A program made the translations under genes and the position numbers. A DNA stretch of 64,000 bases, taken from positions 12,850,062 to 12,914,061 of the forward strand of contig NC_050738.1 in NCBI RefSeq assembly GCF_014529535.1, in the 5' to 3' direction. Source of the stretch: Bradysia coprophila (taxonomy: Eukaryota > Arthropoda > Insecta > Diptera > Sciaridae). Under the pieces are notes generated by a model. The model made no database searches. It was not told the DNA's origin and was given only the letters and a program-made list of their open reading frames with translations. Positions within the stretch are counted from its first letter, which is position 1. Every line of letters begins with the position of its first letter. Shown piece after piece: positions 10,817 to 22,269 of this stretch.

Positions 10817-13800
10817 TGCCAGCAGCAATTTGTTTCATGCGATTGAGTGCACTACCCGCCTTGAACCAGCCGATCTGTTGATCGTTGAACGTATGGTTCA
10901 GTTTAATTTTATCCACCTTACCGTCGGCATGTTTGATTTCACAATCAACTGGTTTGCCTGGAGCAAAGTTAGCGAGGCCGAGGATTGAGATTTTATCGGT
11001 TGGTTGGATCTTTATCACAAAAAAAAAACATTTTGTTTTAACCTCTTGCACTTCTCTAAAAAAAAACCACTCAAAAACTCACCTTATCATAATCAGCTGG
11101 ATTGGCGAACGTCAACGGCAACATTCCTTGTTTCTTCAAATTTGTTTCGTGGATGCGAGCAAACGATTTTACAATAATAGCACGGCCACCCAAATGACGT
11201 GGTTCCAAAGCGGCATGTTCGCGGGATGATCCTTCGCCGTAGTTCTCATCGCCAACGGCAACCCATTTCACTCCCTTTGATTTGTAGCTGCGAGCTACAT
11301 CGGGTACACCACCCCATTCACCGGTCAATTGGTTCTTGATTTTGTTGACTTCATTGTTTTCCGAATTGACGGCACTGAAATGATGATTTTGCATGAGCAA
11401 GACGTCGATAACAAGATGAGCATTTATATCGGTCAAGTGGATTTTCTAAAGCAGGGACCGAGGGAACGCGAGATGAAATTCATTTGAAGTCCAATTTTTA
11501 AACGAAATATAAGCTCTGAGACATACGGTGCGTTACATAACCAACAGCAAAGTATAACATTTTCCAATTACTCACACCGGCACCACATTTCTCAACAGGT
11601 AACGCTGTAATCGTTTTAAGCTCTAAGTGCTTTACCAAAGAAAACAAATTAAAATTTACAACCAAGTCATCTGAACACTGCGTAATGAGCTTATCAACAA
11701 ATAAAAATACTGAGCGAAGGTCGTTCGAATGTTGTCATGTGAGACGTTGAAAAATACGTATGCGCGATATACACAGTCAACGAAATGATGGAAAATATAA
11801 TCAACAGAATTGAAATATTGATTCCAGACGAAAATAGTCATAACAAAACTCGCACTTTAGATTCGGATTGAGAAATATGAGTGTTTATGGGTTCGACCGT
11901 TAAATGGAACGATTATTTTATTTTCCGAGACAAATGCAACGCTTGCGAGTTTGTTATCAGCGTAAAATGTTAGGAGGATCGTTTTTCTTACCCAATGAAC
12001 ATGTTGTTTGAAATGTTGTCCAAATGTCCACGGTATTTGAGCCATGGTCCAGCAGCTGAAATGTGATCGGTTGTACACTTTCCTTTCACTTTAATCAAAA
12101 CGGTCATTTCGGTCAGATCTTTGCCATTCCACACATCGAAGGGTTCTAAGATTTGGAGTCGCTGACTCTTTGGGTCGACATCAACTCTAACTTTGCTTCC
12201 ATCCTGAACAAACGTTCATATTTTCGATGAGAACAAATCGAACAATGTCTGTGCAACCACTTACATTTGGCGGGGCATCATAAGTATCCATGCCGGGATC
12301 GAATCCTCGCGATGGAAGTTCATCGCCGAACGGTGAATCCAATTTGAATTTCTTTCCATCGCTGCCTGTTAGTTCATCGGTTAAGGGGTTGAAGTCAAGG
12401 CGACCAGCAATTGAAAGAGCAGTGACCATTTCAGGGCTATGCATACGACATTGTCCGTTAGTTTCTGTTCATCGATGTCAAAGAATCAACGTACCTGGTT
12501 ACGAAGCAATGAGTGGCTGGATTGGCGTCATTACGTCCGGTGAAATTACGATTGTACGATGTAACAATGGTGTTCTTGTCACCTTTCTTTACATCTTGAC
12601 GATCCCACTGACCAATACATGGACCGCAAGCGTTAGCCAAAACCTGAAATGCGGATATTCCAGCGATGACGATACTTTTAATCGTGAACATTTCTTATCT
12701 CAAGTCTTACCGTACTGCCAAACTGTCTGAATGTTTCGGCGATACCGTCACGTTCGATGGTGGCACGAATTTGCTCTGATCCCGGGGTTACATTGAATGG
12801 GATTTTGGATTTGATTCCGTGCTTAAGAGCATTTTTGGCAATCGAGGCACAACGTCCCATATCTTCGTACGATGAATTTGTACACGATCCAATCAAACCA
12901 ACTTTGATGTCCATTGGATAGCCATTCTTCTTGGAGTTTTCGCCGAGCTTACTGATTGGATGAGCCAAATCTGGAGTGAATGGTCCATTCACGTGTGGCT
13001 CCAGCTTATCCAAATTAATTTCAATCACTTCATCGTATTGACAGCCTGCATCAGCCGTCAACAGTTGAGCCTGGTATTTGTTGGCTTCCGAAGCAATGCC
13101 TTCACGATTGGTGGATTTCAAGTAGTCAGCCATTCGACTGTTGAACGGGAACAATGATGTAGTTGCACCGATTTCGGCTCCCATGTTGCAAATAGTTGCC
13201 ATGCCAGTACAAGAAATTGAGTCGACTCCTTTGCCGTGATATTCAATGATAGCGCCAGTTCCTCCTTTTACTGTAAGAATATCAGCTACCTTCAAGATGA
13301 CATCCTTTGGTGACGTCCAGCCACTGATTTTGCCACTCAAATGTACACCGATGACCTTGGGACATTTCAATTCCCATGGAATATCTGCCATTACGTCGAC
13401 AGCATCAGCACCACCAACACCGATACACAAACCACCCAAACCGCCTCCATTTGGAGTATGCGAATCTGTACCAATCATCAGCAGACCCGGGAAAGCGTAA
13501 TTTTCCAAAATGATCTGATGGATAATACCAGAGCCTGGCTTCCAGAAACCTACTCCGTATTTAGCTCCGGCTGTCGCCAAGAAACGGTAAACTTCTTCAT
13601 TTATATTTTTTGCACGCGCCAAATCCTTCTCGCCACCAACTTGTGCCTCAATCAAATGATCACAATGGATGGTCGATGGCACAGCAACTCTTGGAAGCCC
13701 AGACGAAATAAACTGCAACATAGCCATTTGAGCGGTGGCGTCTTGCATGGCCACTCGATCGGGTCGCAAACGTAGATACGATTCACCGCGTACAATATCT

Positions 13801-14666
13801 TGTTCGGATGGTTTGTCCAAATGGGAGTAGAGGACTTTTTCGGACAAGGTCAACGGGCGATTCAAGCGTTTCTTCACTTGATCGATGTTGCCGGCAAGTT
13901 TTTCGTACGGCATGTAAACGCCTTGATCGAATTTCGACATAGCCACTTTGGCAGATGCTACACAGCTTGCGTGGAACCATCGTTGATTGAGCGACACGGC
14001 ATGTGAGGCCAATCGTTTTGCCTGAAAGTCAATAGATCGAAAAGATAAAAATATTACAAACATCGCAATGGCTAAAAATAGAATCGGTTTCTTTTACTGC
14101 TTGACTAAAATGCGGCGCACAAATTGCTCTGCAATTTCCCGAACATTATTTTGAGCTGACGTCAACAAAAATTTAGTTTCTTTGGTTATAAGTACCTGAG
14201 AAACAATAATTCTAATTGATGATAACCCTTAGTCTACGACCTTTTTTTGCAGTTTAGTCGTTCCTTATCAAAGTCCATAAATCACACAAATATTTTGATT
14301 GGCACTACTCACCGTAGATATCATCATAATGCGATAACAATAAACAAGGCAATCGACATGCAATAAAAAATGATAAAGAAAATCCAAGGGAAGAGAAAAT
14401 ACGCAACTTTTCGATGAGGTTATGTACTCTCTTATGTCACAGGTCTAATGAAAATCCTCTTGGATTTTTTTTCTTTTTCAATGAACCAGATCAATTATCA
14501 ATTCGGACAAATCACCAGTTAATGACCGTAGCAATATGACTTAATTAACAATTTAGATCGTTACGGCATACTATTTGCATAAATTAAATTTTTTGCTCTA
14601 CGAAAATGCATCAATTCAATTCACATAAATCGTCGAATTCGATCAACTCACCTGTATGTTAATCAT
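10812..14666 (-). CDS. ACO2: Mitochondrial aconitate hydratase (aconitase)
   Basis: Interconverts citrate and isocitrate in the mitochondrial TCA cycle, using a 4Fe-4S cluster. Coding exons on the minus strand: 14666-14652, 14021-12711, 12643-12495, 12436-12265, 12203-11992, 11374-11083, 11009-10812. All have GT-AG borders and phases close to give 782 aa, against about 780 in mammals. Cluster ligands fall at Cys385 (IGSCTNSS), Cys448 and Cys451 ([11 protein letters not shown]), the same numbers as the mammalian precursor. The substrate loops [17 protein letters not shown] and [18 protein letters not shown] (catalytic Ser near 669-670) are intact. The start is the 15-nt first exon (MINIQ). With the next exon it forms a basic, acid-free leader ([18 protein letters not shown]) suited to mitochondrial import. 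Two introns of about 620-630 bp and four of 58-73 bp. Cytosolic IRP1 is excluded by length and leader. Confidence 0.97.
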
Positions 14667-16667
14667 TTTCGATTATTCTTTAGGATCAGTTCGATCAAAT
14701 TAGGGGTAAAAATCACTTTAAAATTCGGTTTTTTAGTTATAAATTGACAACTATTTATTCTTCAGCCTTCTTAGCTGGAAGAATTATTAGATTCTGAAAA
14801 AATGGCAGATGCAAATTTGTTGATTGCATAATACTGTCATACTGCGCCTGGTGTCATCTACCGGACAGCGAATGAATTTGTTGTTGTTGTCGGTGTGGTG
14901 CGAATTTTGAACTATTTTCAATTTTAGTTTTTCATCTCGGCAAGAATGTGTAAAGATCATAAGGAAACTACAAAAGGAAAGAGCAGGTTGGAAACCAAGA
15001 TATATGTGAATTGACTACACTTATGAAAAATTACAGCAATATTTGGATCATTTTTAGCTTGTCATGATTTAAATGTGTCTTCAGGCGGAACACTACATCC
15101 AAAGCTGAGCTTTATAGCTGTTTAAAGAAACTGTTCATCTGTTATCGACCACAACGACAAGAATAAGCTCCGGTCAGGGGTCTCTTACAATATATAGCAA
15201 AATGTTTACTAAACTAACGAAGTACAAGACTTTGTATCAAACAGATTTGTACAAGTAACAGATTCAAGGGATATATCGTGATACGGTTGCCATTTCGATA
15301 GAGTTAATAAGATTTTTATTATTCTTTCTGAAAATATTTCCACGATGTGACTTTTTAAACTCCGAAAAACTGGTTAGTCATTTTTGTTATCAACAAAATG
15401 AAGTACTACCACCTCTGCTCTTCATCTTTATAATTGAGGCTACTGTTTCATCAGTGTTTCATTCACTTGTTCTCAGCATCAAACCAGTTATGTTAAAAAA
15501 ATTGAACACTAAATCTAGCAGTTAGTCGAGACCTTTGTGTTAAAAAAAATGGAAAAGAAAATTTGTTCCAAAACTTCAACTGCCCATCCCCAATTAATCA
15601 TTTATGATAACTGATAAGTTAAGAAAACGTAAAGCGAGTATATTGACACAAGGGACCCGACCTAGATTCATTGAGTCTTCTACAATATCAAATTTAGAGT
15701 GAGATCCCGAAATCTTCGAACAATTTGTATGGAAGACACAACACCGTCAAAATTTCGACGATCGAGTTCAGATGATCATTTATGTAGCGATGATCGAGAA
15801 GAACCATTTTTGGGATTCGACGAATTTGAGTAAAGTTTTAGTTTTTGCTTTCTAAAGGTGTGTTTCCGTTTTAGACAAACAAATGAAAAAATGAAATTGG
15901 TCGACAAACCGGTCGAAATATCTTTGGAGCACTAGGTGCCATTTGAGAAATTACCCTATCTCTTACAGCCAATAGTCCCTCCAGCACAAGTTTTTATATT
16001 GTTAGGAAGTTATTAGTCAGAGAAATATTTTCTTAATACAGTCACTAAAGCCAGTACAGCCAACAGCCCTAAAATTTGAACGAATTCAAATATTAGCCGA
16101 TATAATCAGTGTGAAAAAATTTCCTCCTGAAAACCACCTATTTTTCAAACAGCTCTACCACGAAAACGACAATTCCGAGAGAGGCAAGATATACCTCGTT
16201 GAACTCGTAATGAAGCAAGGATTCGATGAGTACCATACTCTTCAAAAATCCGGATGGCATGGCTAGCCGATTGTTCGAAGTTTTGGCGAAATGACTCTTA
16301 AGTGCCGAAAATTTGATCGACAAAAACATATTCTGCGTTATACTGATGATGATAAGGTCACTCACCTCTCTGTTTCGAACTTTTAGATGATTTTGTTAAA
16401 TTCAACCACCATCATTTGACTATCTCGTTCACTTACTTACCTAAAAATCTAATCGAACAACATCGCCTCGCAGAAAAGTTTAAAAAAAATTCAAATAATT
16501 TTGGAACGGGATCAGCATTTTTCACTTTCTATTTCAATCTTCCGCCAAAATGACGTCGGTAACCGGTTATTTTGGAAGAAAAGACGCCTATCTGACTCAT
16601 AATACTCACTCTGCCCACGAACTGGCTAACACAATCAAACAGAATTTTTAGTTCCAAACTGAAATTC
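14667..16667. other. Intergenic between aconitase 5' end and Rpn7 3' end
   Basis: Contains the aconitase upstream region and a dispersed repeat copy at 15131-15290. An open frame on the minus strand (16138-16365) has moderately coding-like residues but no domain or partner exon. I do not call it. Confidence 0.45.
15131..15290 (+). repeat. Dispersed repeat family, copy 3
   Basis: Well-preserved copy. Blocks in order: CATCTGTTATCGACCACAAC, GACAAGAATAAGC, TATATAGCAAAATGT, GAAGTACAAGACTTTGTATC, AAGTAACAGATTCAAG. Confidence 0.6.
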
Positions 16668-16673
16668 TTTATT
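16668..16673 (-). terminator. Polyadenylation signal of Rpn7 gene
   Basis: AATAAA on the minus strand, 43 nt downstream of the Rpn7 stop codon. Confidence 0.6.
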
Positions 16674-16715
16674 GTAAACTCAAACAAAAACCATCGGCAT
16701 CATGTTTACCAATCT

Positions 16716-17885
16716 CTAAATATTAATTACTCGGCTCAATTTCTGAATGCGATTCAATAGTAAATCTCCCTGCTTAATCGTTGCCTGATACTGCCAGTTC
16801 TTGTTATCCGGCCGATTCGTTTCGACGATTCTTCCAACTCGATCCACCTTACAGTGCAATCGTCCAGCGGCAATGAAACGCGACAATTCCGCATCGATGT
16901 AATCAATCGACACACCAAATGCATCGGCCATATATTGCAGCGTCAGCGAACGATATGAATCCAACAATTGTGTGTACGCAATGATTCGCATTTCACGGAT
17001 GTAGTAGCGGTAGTGAGGATGAACTAGATAGTCCTTGCATAGCATATTTTCCACTTCAGCGAGTTCTTTGAAGAAGTCGGAGTAGAGGCAGTTGTACAAC
17101 GAGAACAAGTATGATTTAACGTCAGGCAATGAGTGTAAAACTTCCTGGATTTCAGCACCTTTGACCACTTTGTCTCGAAGCTCATTGCGTGGTAAACTGA
17201 TCAAGGACACGTAAACGGTGTAACGAACGAACGTAACATAATCCATCAGTTCATACGAGGTGAATGTGCTGACGGTGTCTAGGAAAAAGTTGGCCGCACT
17301 TTTGAAATCACGAATCGCAACGCAATAGACTCCCTGGTACACTTTCAACCGATTGCGACGATCCCAATCTCCTCCTTCTTCAATCAAAGTCTTGGCCTTC
17401 TCGATATTTCTTGTGATCAAATCGTGGTCCAAATAGAACAAACCAATGCGAATGTTGTGGAAGACGATGTCAAGACGATGACCAAGCGATACAGTCTTCT
17501 CATATGTTTTCCTGAAAGCCGTAATTGCTGCGTCCTTGTCACCAATTCGACAAAGAAATTCGGATTTCTTCAAATTAGCTTCACGTACTTCACCCTCGCC
17601 CAAATTCTTCTCAGCATCTTCGATAGCAGCGTCCAGGGCTTCCAATTTTTGCTGGTTCGTTACTTTCATCGATGCCAACAATTGTTGATCCACTTTCCAG
17701 TCGAGCTGTTTGCACACCTCCTCATAATACACGGCCATGTTATCAGCCTTTATGGCTCCCAGAAGTTTCTCAGCAAGGGCTTTGTCATTGCGATGTTCTG
17801 GCAATGTTAGTAGAAACTTTGTCTGGGCAAGTTCCAAATTCGGATTTTTCTCGAGACCTTGCTCTTCCAGATTCTCAGCAGGCAT
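16716..17885 (-). CDS. PSMD6: 26S proteasome non-ATPase regulatory subunit 6 (Rpn7)
   Basis: Structural subunit of the 19S regulatory lid, which helps position the deubiquitinase Rpn11 and stabilises the lid-base junction. One uninterrupted coding exon. Starting at Met 17885 ([16 protein letters not shown]) gives 389 aa, exactly the human PSMD6 length. The open frame continues 17 codons upstream to 17936, but that leader has no counterpart in the family, so I chose the internal Met. Family blocks are present in order: [70 protein letters not shown], and [13 protein letters not shown]. The C-terminal PCI/winged-helix region holds [14 protein letters not shown] and ends [12 protein letters not shown]. 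It diverges from ZFYVE19 across about 1.8 kb of repeat-rich DNA. The intronless coding region could reflect ancestral intron loss; intact conservation argues against a processed pseudogene. Confidence 0.97.
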   Translation of the reverse strand: MPAENLEEQGLEKNPNLELAQTKFLLTLPEHRNDKALAEKLLGAIKADNMAVYYEEVCKQLDWKVDQQLLASMKVTNQQKLEALDAAIEDAEKNLGEGEVREANLKKSEFLCRIGDKDAAITAFRKTYEKTVSLGHRLDIVFHNIRIGLFYLDHDLITRNIEKAKTLIEEGGDWDRRNRLKVYQGVYCVAIRDFKSAANFFLDTVSTFTSYELMDYVTFVRYTVYVSLISLPRNELRDKVVKGAEIQEVLHSLPDVKSYLFSLYNCLYSDFFKELAEVENMLCKDYLVHPHYRYYIREMRIIAYTQLLDSYRSLTLQYMADAFGVSIDYIDAELSRFIAAGRLHCKVDRVGRIVETNRPDNKNWQYQATIKQGDLLLNRIQKLSRVINI

Positions 17886-18166
17886 TTTTAGAGTACGATG
17901 TTGACGTTTTGCGATGAGATTTAATTTGTTCAACACTCCACCACGAATTCAAAGACAATTTTGTTTTCTTCAAAGCCGCAATGTCATGACAGTGCGCTAG
18001 CTACTGTGTGAAGTTAGCTGCATGATTCATTTGGTACGAAGTTAGTTCTGAAATGAACGTCTGCATCAGCAGTGTTGTCGTACATCACTTTTGATTTTAT
18101 TTAGTCGACAAAAATACATTCAGATCTCTTGTTGTATTAATTATAATTTGTCACCGCATAATATCA
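17886..18166. other. Rpn7 upstream region
   Basis: Presumptive 5' untranslated and promoter DNA of Rpn7. No TATA box or other diagnostic element identified. Confidence 0.4.
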
Positions 18167-19161
18167 TATAGAGAGTTATGATCGGAGCGAGACGACCGAA
18201 TACCAGTTAATTATAACCAGCCTTGGGGTACTTGTCAAAGTATTTGCTTCTCTTTCAACATCTTACGATGAGAACGAGAGGACCGAAGACCACTCTATAC
18301 AGTGTTTAAGGAGATCGATTTTTGACCACTTTGTTTAAACTGGTCTCGGGGTCACACGTCAAAATTAGAGAAATCACATACAAATTTAAAATTTTAATTT
18401 CTTTTTTCATTGATGAATATTTGACAGCTGACCCCGAGACCAATTAAATTTAACTGGCTTTCGCTCTCCTTAAACACTGTATAGAGTGTTATGATGAAAA
18501 AGAAAGAATTATTTTGACCACTACCCCAACGCAAGTTGAAATAAACTGGTCTTCGGTCCTCTCGCTCGCATCGTAACATGTTGAAAGAGAAGCAAATACT
18601 TTGACAAGTACCCCAAGGCAAGTTACAATTAACTAGTCTGCGGTCTTCTCGTTCTGATTATTTACTCCAAAATGTGAGTTAAAATAACTAGTCCAAATAA
18701 TGTTTTCCTCTATTTCATCATAACAGTCTATACTGAATCGAAGGCGTAATTACATAATACAAATCGTCAAAATAAACATTTTGGACGGAGGTGCATACAC
18801 TATCTCATCTGCAGAGAACAGATATATCGAGATAAACCGTTTTGTGCTTTTGTCAAAACAATTTTTTTTTGGTTGAGTAAAAGAAAATTTAATCGAAGGA
18901 AATACTAAATTAAGTGTGAAGTGTGAGGTGGTTCTAAAGATGTTCATATTAAGATCGACAATAGCGAGTATAGACTGTTATGATCAGAGCGAGAAAATCA
19001 AAGACTAGTTATTATAACTTGCCTTGGGGTACTTGTCAAAGTATTTGCTTCTCTTTCAACGTGGTACGTTGAGAGTGAGAGGACAGAAGACCAATTTATT
19101 TTAACTTGCCTTGGGGTACTTGTCTAAATATCTTCTTCTCTTTCATCATAACAGTCTATAC
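18167..19161. repeat. Cluster of related MITE-like repeats, partly nested and inverted
   Basis: A unit containing AACTTGCCTTGGGGTACTTG, TCAAAGTATTTGCTTCTCTT and GAGAGGACCGAAGACCA occurs about 18170-18290 (plus), about 18479-18651 (minus) and twice in tandem at 18968-19161 (plus). The last copy is bounded by GTATAGACTGTTATGAT and its exact inverse. A different inverted pair, CTCTATACAGTGTTTAAGGA (from 18291) and its inverse (ending near 18490), encloses CTGGTCTCGGGGTC / GACCCCGAGACC and interrupts the first unit, suggesting a nested insertion. ATCATAACAGTCTATAC at 18717-18734 is another terminal fragment. No coding capacity. It sits in the intergenic space between the diverging Rpn7 and ZFYVE19 genes. 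Confidence 0.7.
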
Positions 19162-19715
19162 ACAAGGTTTTGCATCAGATGAGTCAGCACAATTTTGTTT
19201 TTGACAGTTTGACAGACGACTCAGAGTTTCTACATATTGTAAATATAGGGTCCTGGTAAGTACGGGCGACAAGGGTAGATGCTAATTTTCATCGAACCTA
19301 CCTTCAAGTTGTCAAACTTTGGGTTTACAGTTATTTGGAACAAACATATTACAGTATACAGACTTTGCGCAATAATTCCTTTCGTTATTTGTGGCAGGTT
19401 TAGTAACAGTGAGTGTTCGAAAGCATATCGTATGTAGGTTCGTTGCGCTGTTATGGCCCTGAATTAACGTATAATTCTCGATTTTGTCTGTGGATAATAA
19501 TCTAACAAAGAGTTGTGACGCAATTTATTTTATTTTATCGAGACCATTCCCAGCGAAAAATTGTCAACACTGCAACTCGGCGAAATATTTTCTACGTCTA
19601 TCATCTCGATGACAGAAAGTTTCCATTCTTTTGTTTTGGTTACACTAGAAACACCCAAAACAAAATACGAAATTAAATCAGGCCGTGAATGAGTTAATGA
19701 TTTTGATCAGGCAGG
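19162..19715. other. ZFYVE19 upstream region
   Basis: Intergenic DNA between the repeat cluster and the ZFYVE19 start; presumptive promoter. No specific element identified. Confidence 0.4.
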
Positions 19716-20825
19716 ATGTCGTGCAATGCGTGTAGTAAAAGTTATGGATTTTTCTGCAAAGAAGTAAGCTGAAACCTGAATTAAAAATGTTAAAAGTTTT
19801 GATGACGCAATTCTTCATCATTGTTCCGTGTAAAAGATTGGCTGTCCCAGTTGCGGTTTTTCATTCTGCTCCAAATGTCTTAAGAAGTCCCTAGCGCTAC
19901 CTAAATTCAAGGGAGCCGAGAAAAAAGTTTGTCTCAGTTGCTACGATAAATATACGAAAAACCAGCTATCATCCAGCGACGAACCCATGGAAATGTATGG
20001 TTGACATTCAATGCAAGATACCACGTTCATATTACTGTTCTTTCACGAACATAAATTTCAGAGATCCTGCAGTCATTTCACCTATGGATGCACCGATTCC
20101 TGCTGAAGCCCAGACCGATCTCGACGAAGTGATACGAAATCGGTTGATTTCGCTGAAAGAAGACCGTTTGAATTCCAAAACCAATTCACAGTCGTTTGCT
20201 GACATTGCGATAAGAGTATCGAATCTGAAGGGCATCGCGCACAAGGAACATTCCAACAAAGATATTTTGTTAAATATGGACACCAGAACCGACGAGGAGA
20301 AGACTAGGGATCTTGTCAAACAGTTTTTGGAGGAACGATCACTGGACGAACAATCCGATCCGATTAAGGATATTGAGAGGCGTCTGGCTGCGTTGAAAGG
20401 ATGCTCCAGTTCGGATGATATGAAAGCTGATGCAAATAAGGAAAGTGATTCCGACGATGAGACGAAAGTGAAAAAATTGGTGTCCAAGGTAAGAGAATCG
20501 ACGAATTAGGTCATCTCACCGTCAAAAATTTACTCTGTTTTTTGTCTCTAGTATTTGGATGAGGCAGCCTTACCCGATGCAAACATAGAACTCACACCCG
20601 AAGAACAGGAATTTGTAAAAAATGCTGAAGGAAAGAAGGATAAAGACCTCGAGGAATTGCCGTGGTGCACAATTTGTAATGAAGATGCTGAGTTAAGGTA
20701 AGATTTGAAACGGTCTCCTTGTCGAAACAGAGTGTTGAGAACCTATTCTACTATACATTAGGTATCAGGGAGATCTGTTCTGTAAACAGTGCTACAAAGA
20801 GATCAAAGAAGAGGATGACGGATAG
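19716..20825 (+). CDS. ZFYVE19: ZFYVE19/ANCHR homologue (abscission checkpoint regulator)
   Basis: In mammals this protein holds the ATPase VPS4 at the midbody to delay abscission (NoCut checkpoint), through a FYVE-type zinc finger and MIM1 motifs. Exons 19716-19763, 19837-19994, 20062-20488, 20552-20697, 20762-20825; introns 63-73 bp; 280 aa against about 470 in human. An N-terminal FYVE-like finger has eight Cys at 3, 6, 19, 22, 27, 30, 48 and 51 (CPSCGFSFCSKC ... VCLSC). Three helices fit the MIM1 pattern LxxRLxxLK: DEVIRNRLISLK (90-101), DIAIRVSNLK (116-125) and IKDIERRLAALK (170-181). The C-terminus has WCTICNEDAEL then GDLFCKQCYKE. Relative to the human protein as I remember it, the central CxxC pair of this second finger is missing at the last splice junction. 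The classical basic FYVE ligand motif is atypical, as in the family. Confidence 0.9.
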
Positions 20826-20871
20826 CTTGAGAACGACGAGAAGACAACACGAATGCCGTTCACTAAATTGC

Positions 20872-20877
20872 TTTATT
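20872..20877 (-). terminator. Polyadenylation signal of ZCRB1
   Basis: AATAAA on the minus strand, 66 nt past the ZCRB1 stop. It lies only 47 bp from the ZFYVE19 stop on the opposite strand. Confidence 0.6.
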
Positions 20878-20897
20878 ATTCGATTAATTTTTAAAAT

Positions 20898-20903
20898 ATT
20901 AAA
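20898..20903 (+). terminator. Possible polyadenylation signal of ZFYVE19
   Basis: ATTAAA about 72 nt past the ZFYVE19 stop and 41 bp short of the ZCRB1 stop. If used, cleavage would occur close to or inside ZCRB1 coding sequence on the other strand. Confidence 0.35.
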
Positions 20904-20943
20904 ATTGCTATTTACACCATACCTCACAATCTACAATAACGCT

Positions 20944-22269
20944 TCATTCGCTTAACTCTTCCTCGTCGCTCAGGTACGCACTTTTCTTATATTTTGGTTT
21001 CTTAATCACTACTTCTGATTCGCTTGCCGGACCTTTGCTTGTATCTTCGGCACTATCACTGTCATCTTTCCAATAGTCAAAAGCGGCTTCGTCATTCGTT
21101 TTCTTCTTTTTACGAATTTTCTTGGGCGGCGGTTCGCGATTTCCCAATACATTGCCGGGACATTTGTAACTCAGGTGCCCATCGGAACCGCATTCGAAGC
21201 AGATTCGCTTCTCTGTATATGTTCGTCTAAAAATAATCAACAAAACATTGGAAATAAATGGAATTTTTACGTGTAATCGCTTTCTGTTAACACCAACTTT
21301 ATTTGAAATTCAGCACTACGACCGTTGTCATTGGCAATGCTCGCTTTCAGCGTTCGGCCAAACATCTGGAAAAAGATTTTCATTAAGTTCCTGTTTCATG
21401 AGTTATGATGTGGTCTCATTATATTAAACCTCTGTGTTGTCGACGGCTTTGGAACATGTTTCGGCTTCTTCAGGCTTTTGAAATTGGATGAAGGCGACTC
21501 CACGGCTTCGTCGGCTTTTATCCTTTAAGATCGTCACTCTATGAGTTAAATGAATGTCAATTGTTTGAGCGATAAGACAATAAGGCAACGCAGTAGATAA
21601 GGATTACTATCAGATCGGGTTGACCGGTAGATTTTATAGCTTCGAAATATATGGAATATTGAAATGTAGGTGTAAAATGAACTCTAGTACGTAACACCTT
21701 AGTGTGCTACCAATGTACCTCCATTTCATGTCCTACATTCATACAATTTGAATTACACACATCGAGGTTTCTCTGTTCTCAGAAGGTCTACAACAGGACG
21801 GAAACGAATTTCTATTGTCATCGCTGGACATCATTGAGTTGGATACGAATCCAACGATTACAGGCCATCTATTTGTGCTTTATGTTCAGAAAGCCAATCA
21901 ATAAAATCAAAGGTAGAGAGCCTTGGATAAAATTCATTTGCCCCTATCATTCAAATACTCATTCGCCTGCCTAAATGACTATCAAAATGTTCATTTGTCT
22001 TAAGGAGGCTTCCCTAACGATTTAATTTGATTTTGGAAAATTAAGGGAGTCTTTACCCAATTCGATTAGGCTGGTAAACTTCCTCTTTCAAACTCTAATG
22101 TATTGCCCCAATGGTAAAAATGTTAGAACGGAAAATCGATATTGACAGTTTGACCGTCATATCTGACTCACCTCACAATTTTCCCGTGAACTTCAAATAT
22201 TTTGTGCAGGTCGTTATTTGTTAATGTAAACGGAAGATTGGATATGTACACAGTTGCTTTATTAGACAT
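20944..22269 (-). CDS. ZCRB1: Zinc finger CCHC and RRM protein 1 (U11/U12 snRNP 31K)
   Basis: Component of the U11/U12 di-snRNP, which recognises minor (U12-type) introns in the nucleus. Exons on the minus strand: 22269-22172, 21538-21430, 21365-21298, 21226-20944; 185 aa against 217 in human. The N-terminal RRM has RNP2 [19 protein letters not shown] and RNP1 in [14 protein letters not shown] knuckle follows at 101-114 ([14 protein letters not shown], spacing C-2-C-4-H-4-C). The C-terminus is a lysine-rich then acidic tail ending [14 protein letters not shown], matching the family's KKSTYFSDEEELSD-type end. The shortfall in length is in the middle acidic linker. The third donor is weak (AA then GTTGGT) and was chosen because it alone keeps phase across to the knuckle exon; that junction is the least certain part. 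Convergent with ZFYVE19, 118 bp between stop codons. Confidence 0.93.

Noticed and set aside
12290..13775. Long plus-strand open frames over the aconitase exons (12290-12730, 13246-13500, 13341-13775)
   Set aside because: They lie antisense to well-conserved aconitase coding exons and have no domain; shadows of the real gene.
14760..14790. Minus-strand AKKAEE followed by a stop and AATAAA, resembling a ribosomal protein tail
   Set aside because: Too short to support a terminal exon, and no upstream exon found before Rpn7.
16138..16365. Minus-strand frame with moderately coding-like residues
   Set aside because: No recognisable family, no partner exons, and no start or splice context better than chance.
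17886..17936. Upstream Met of Rpn7 adding 17 residues
   Set aside because: The internal Met gives exactly the family length and N-terminus (MPAENLEE).
20032..20487. 151-codon minus-strand frame
   Set aside because: Antisense of ZFYVE19 exon 3; serine-rich composition is the reverse of the acidic coding strand.
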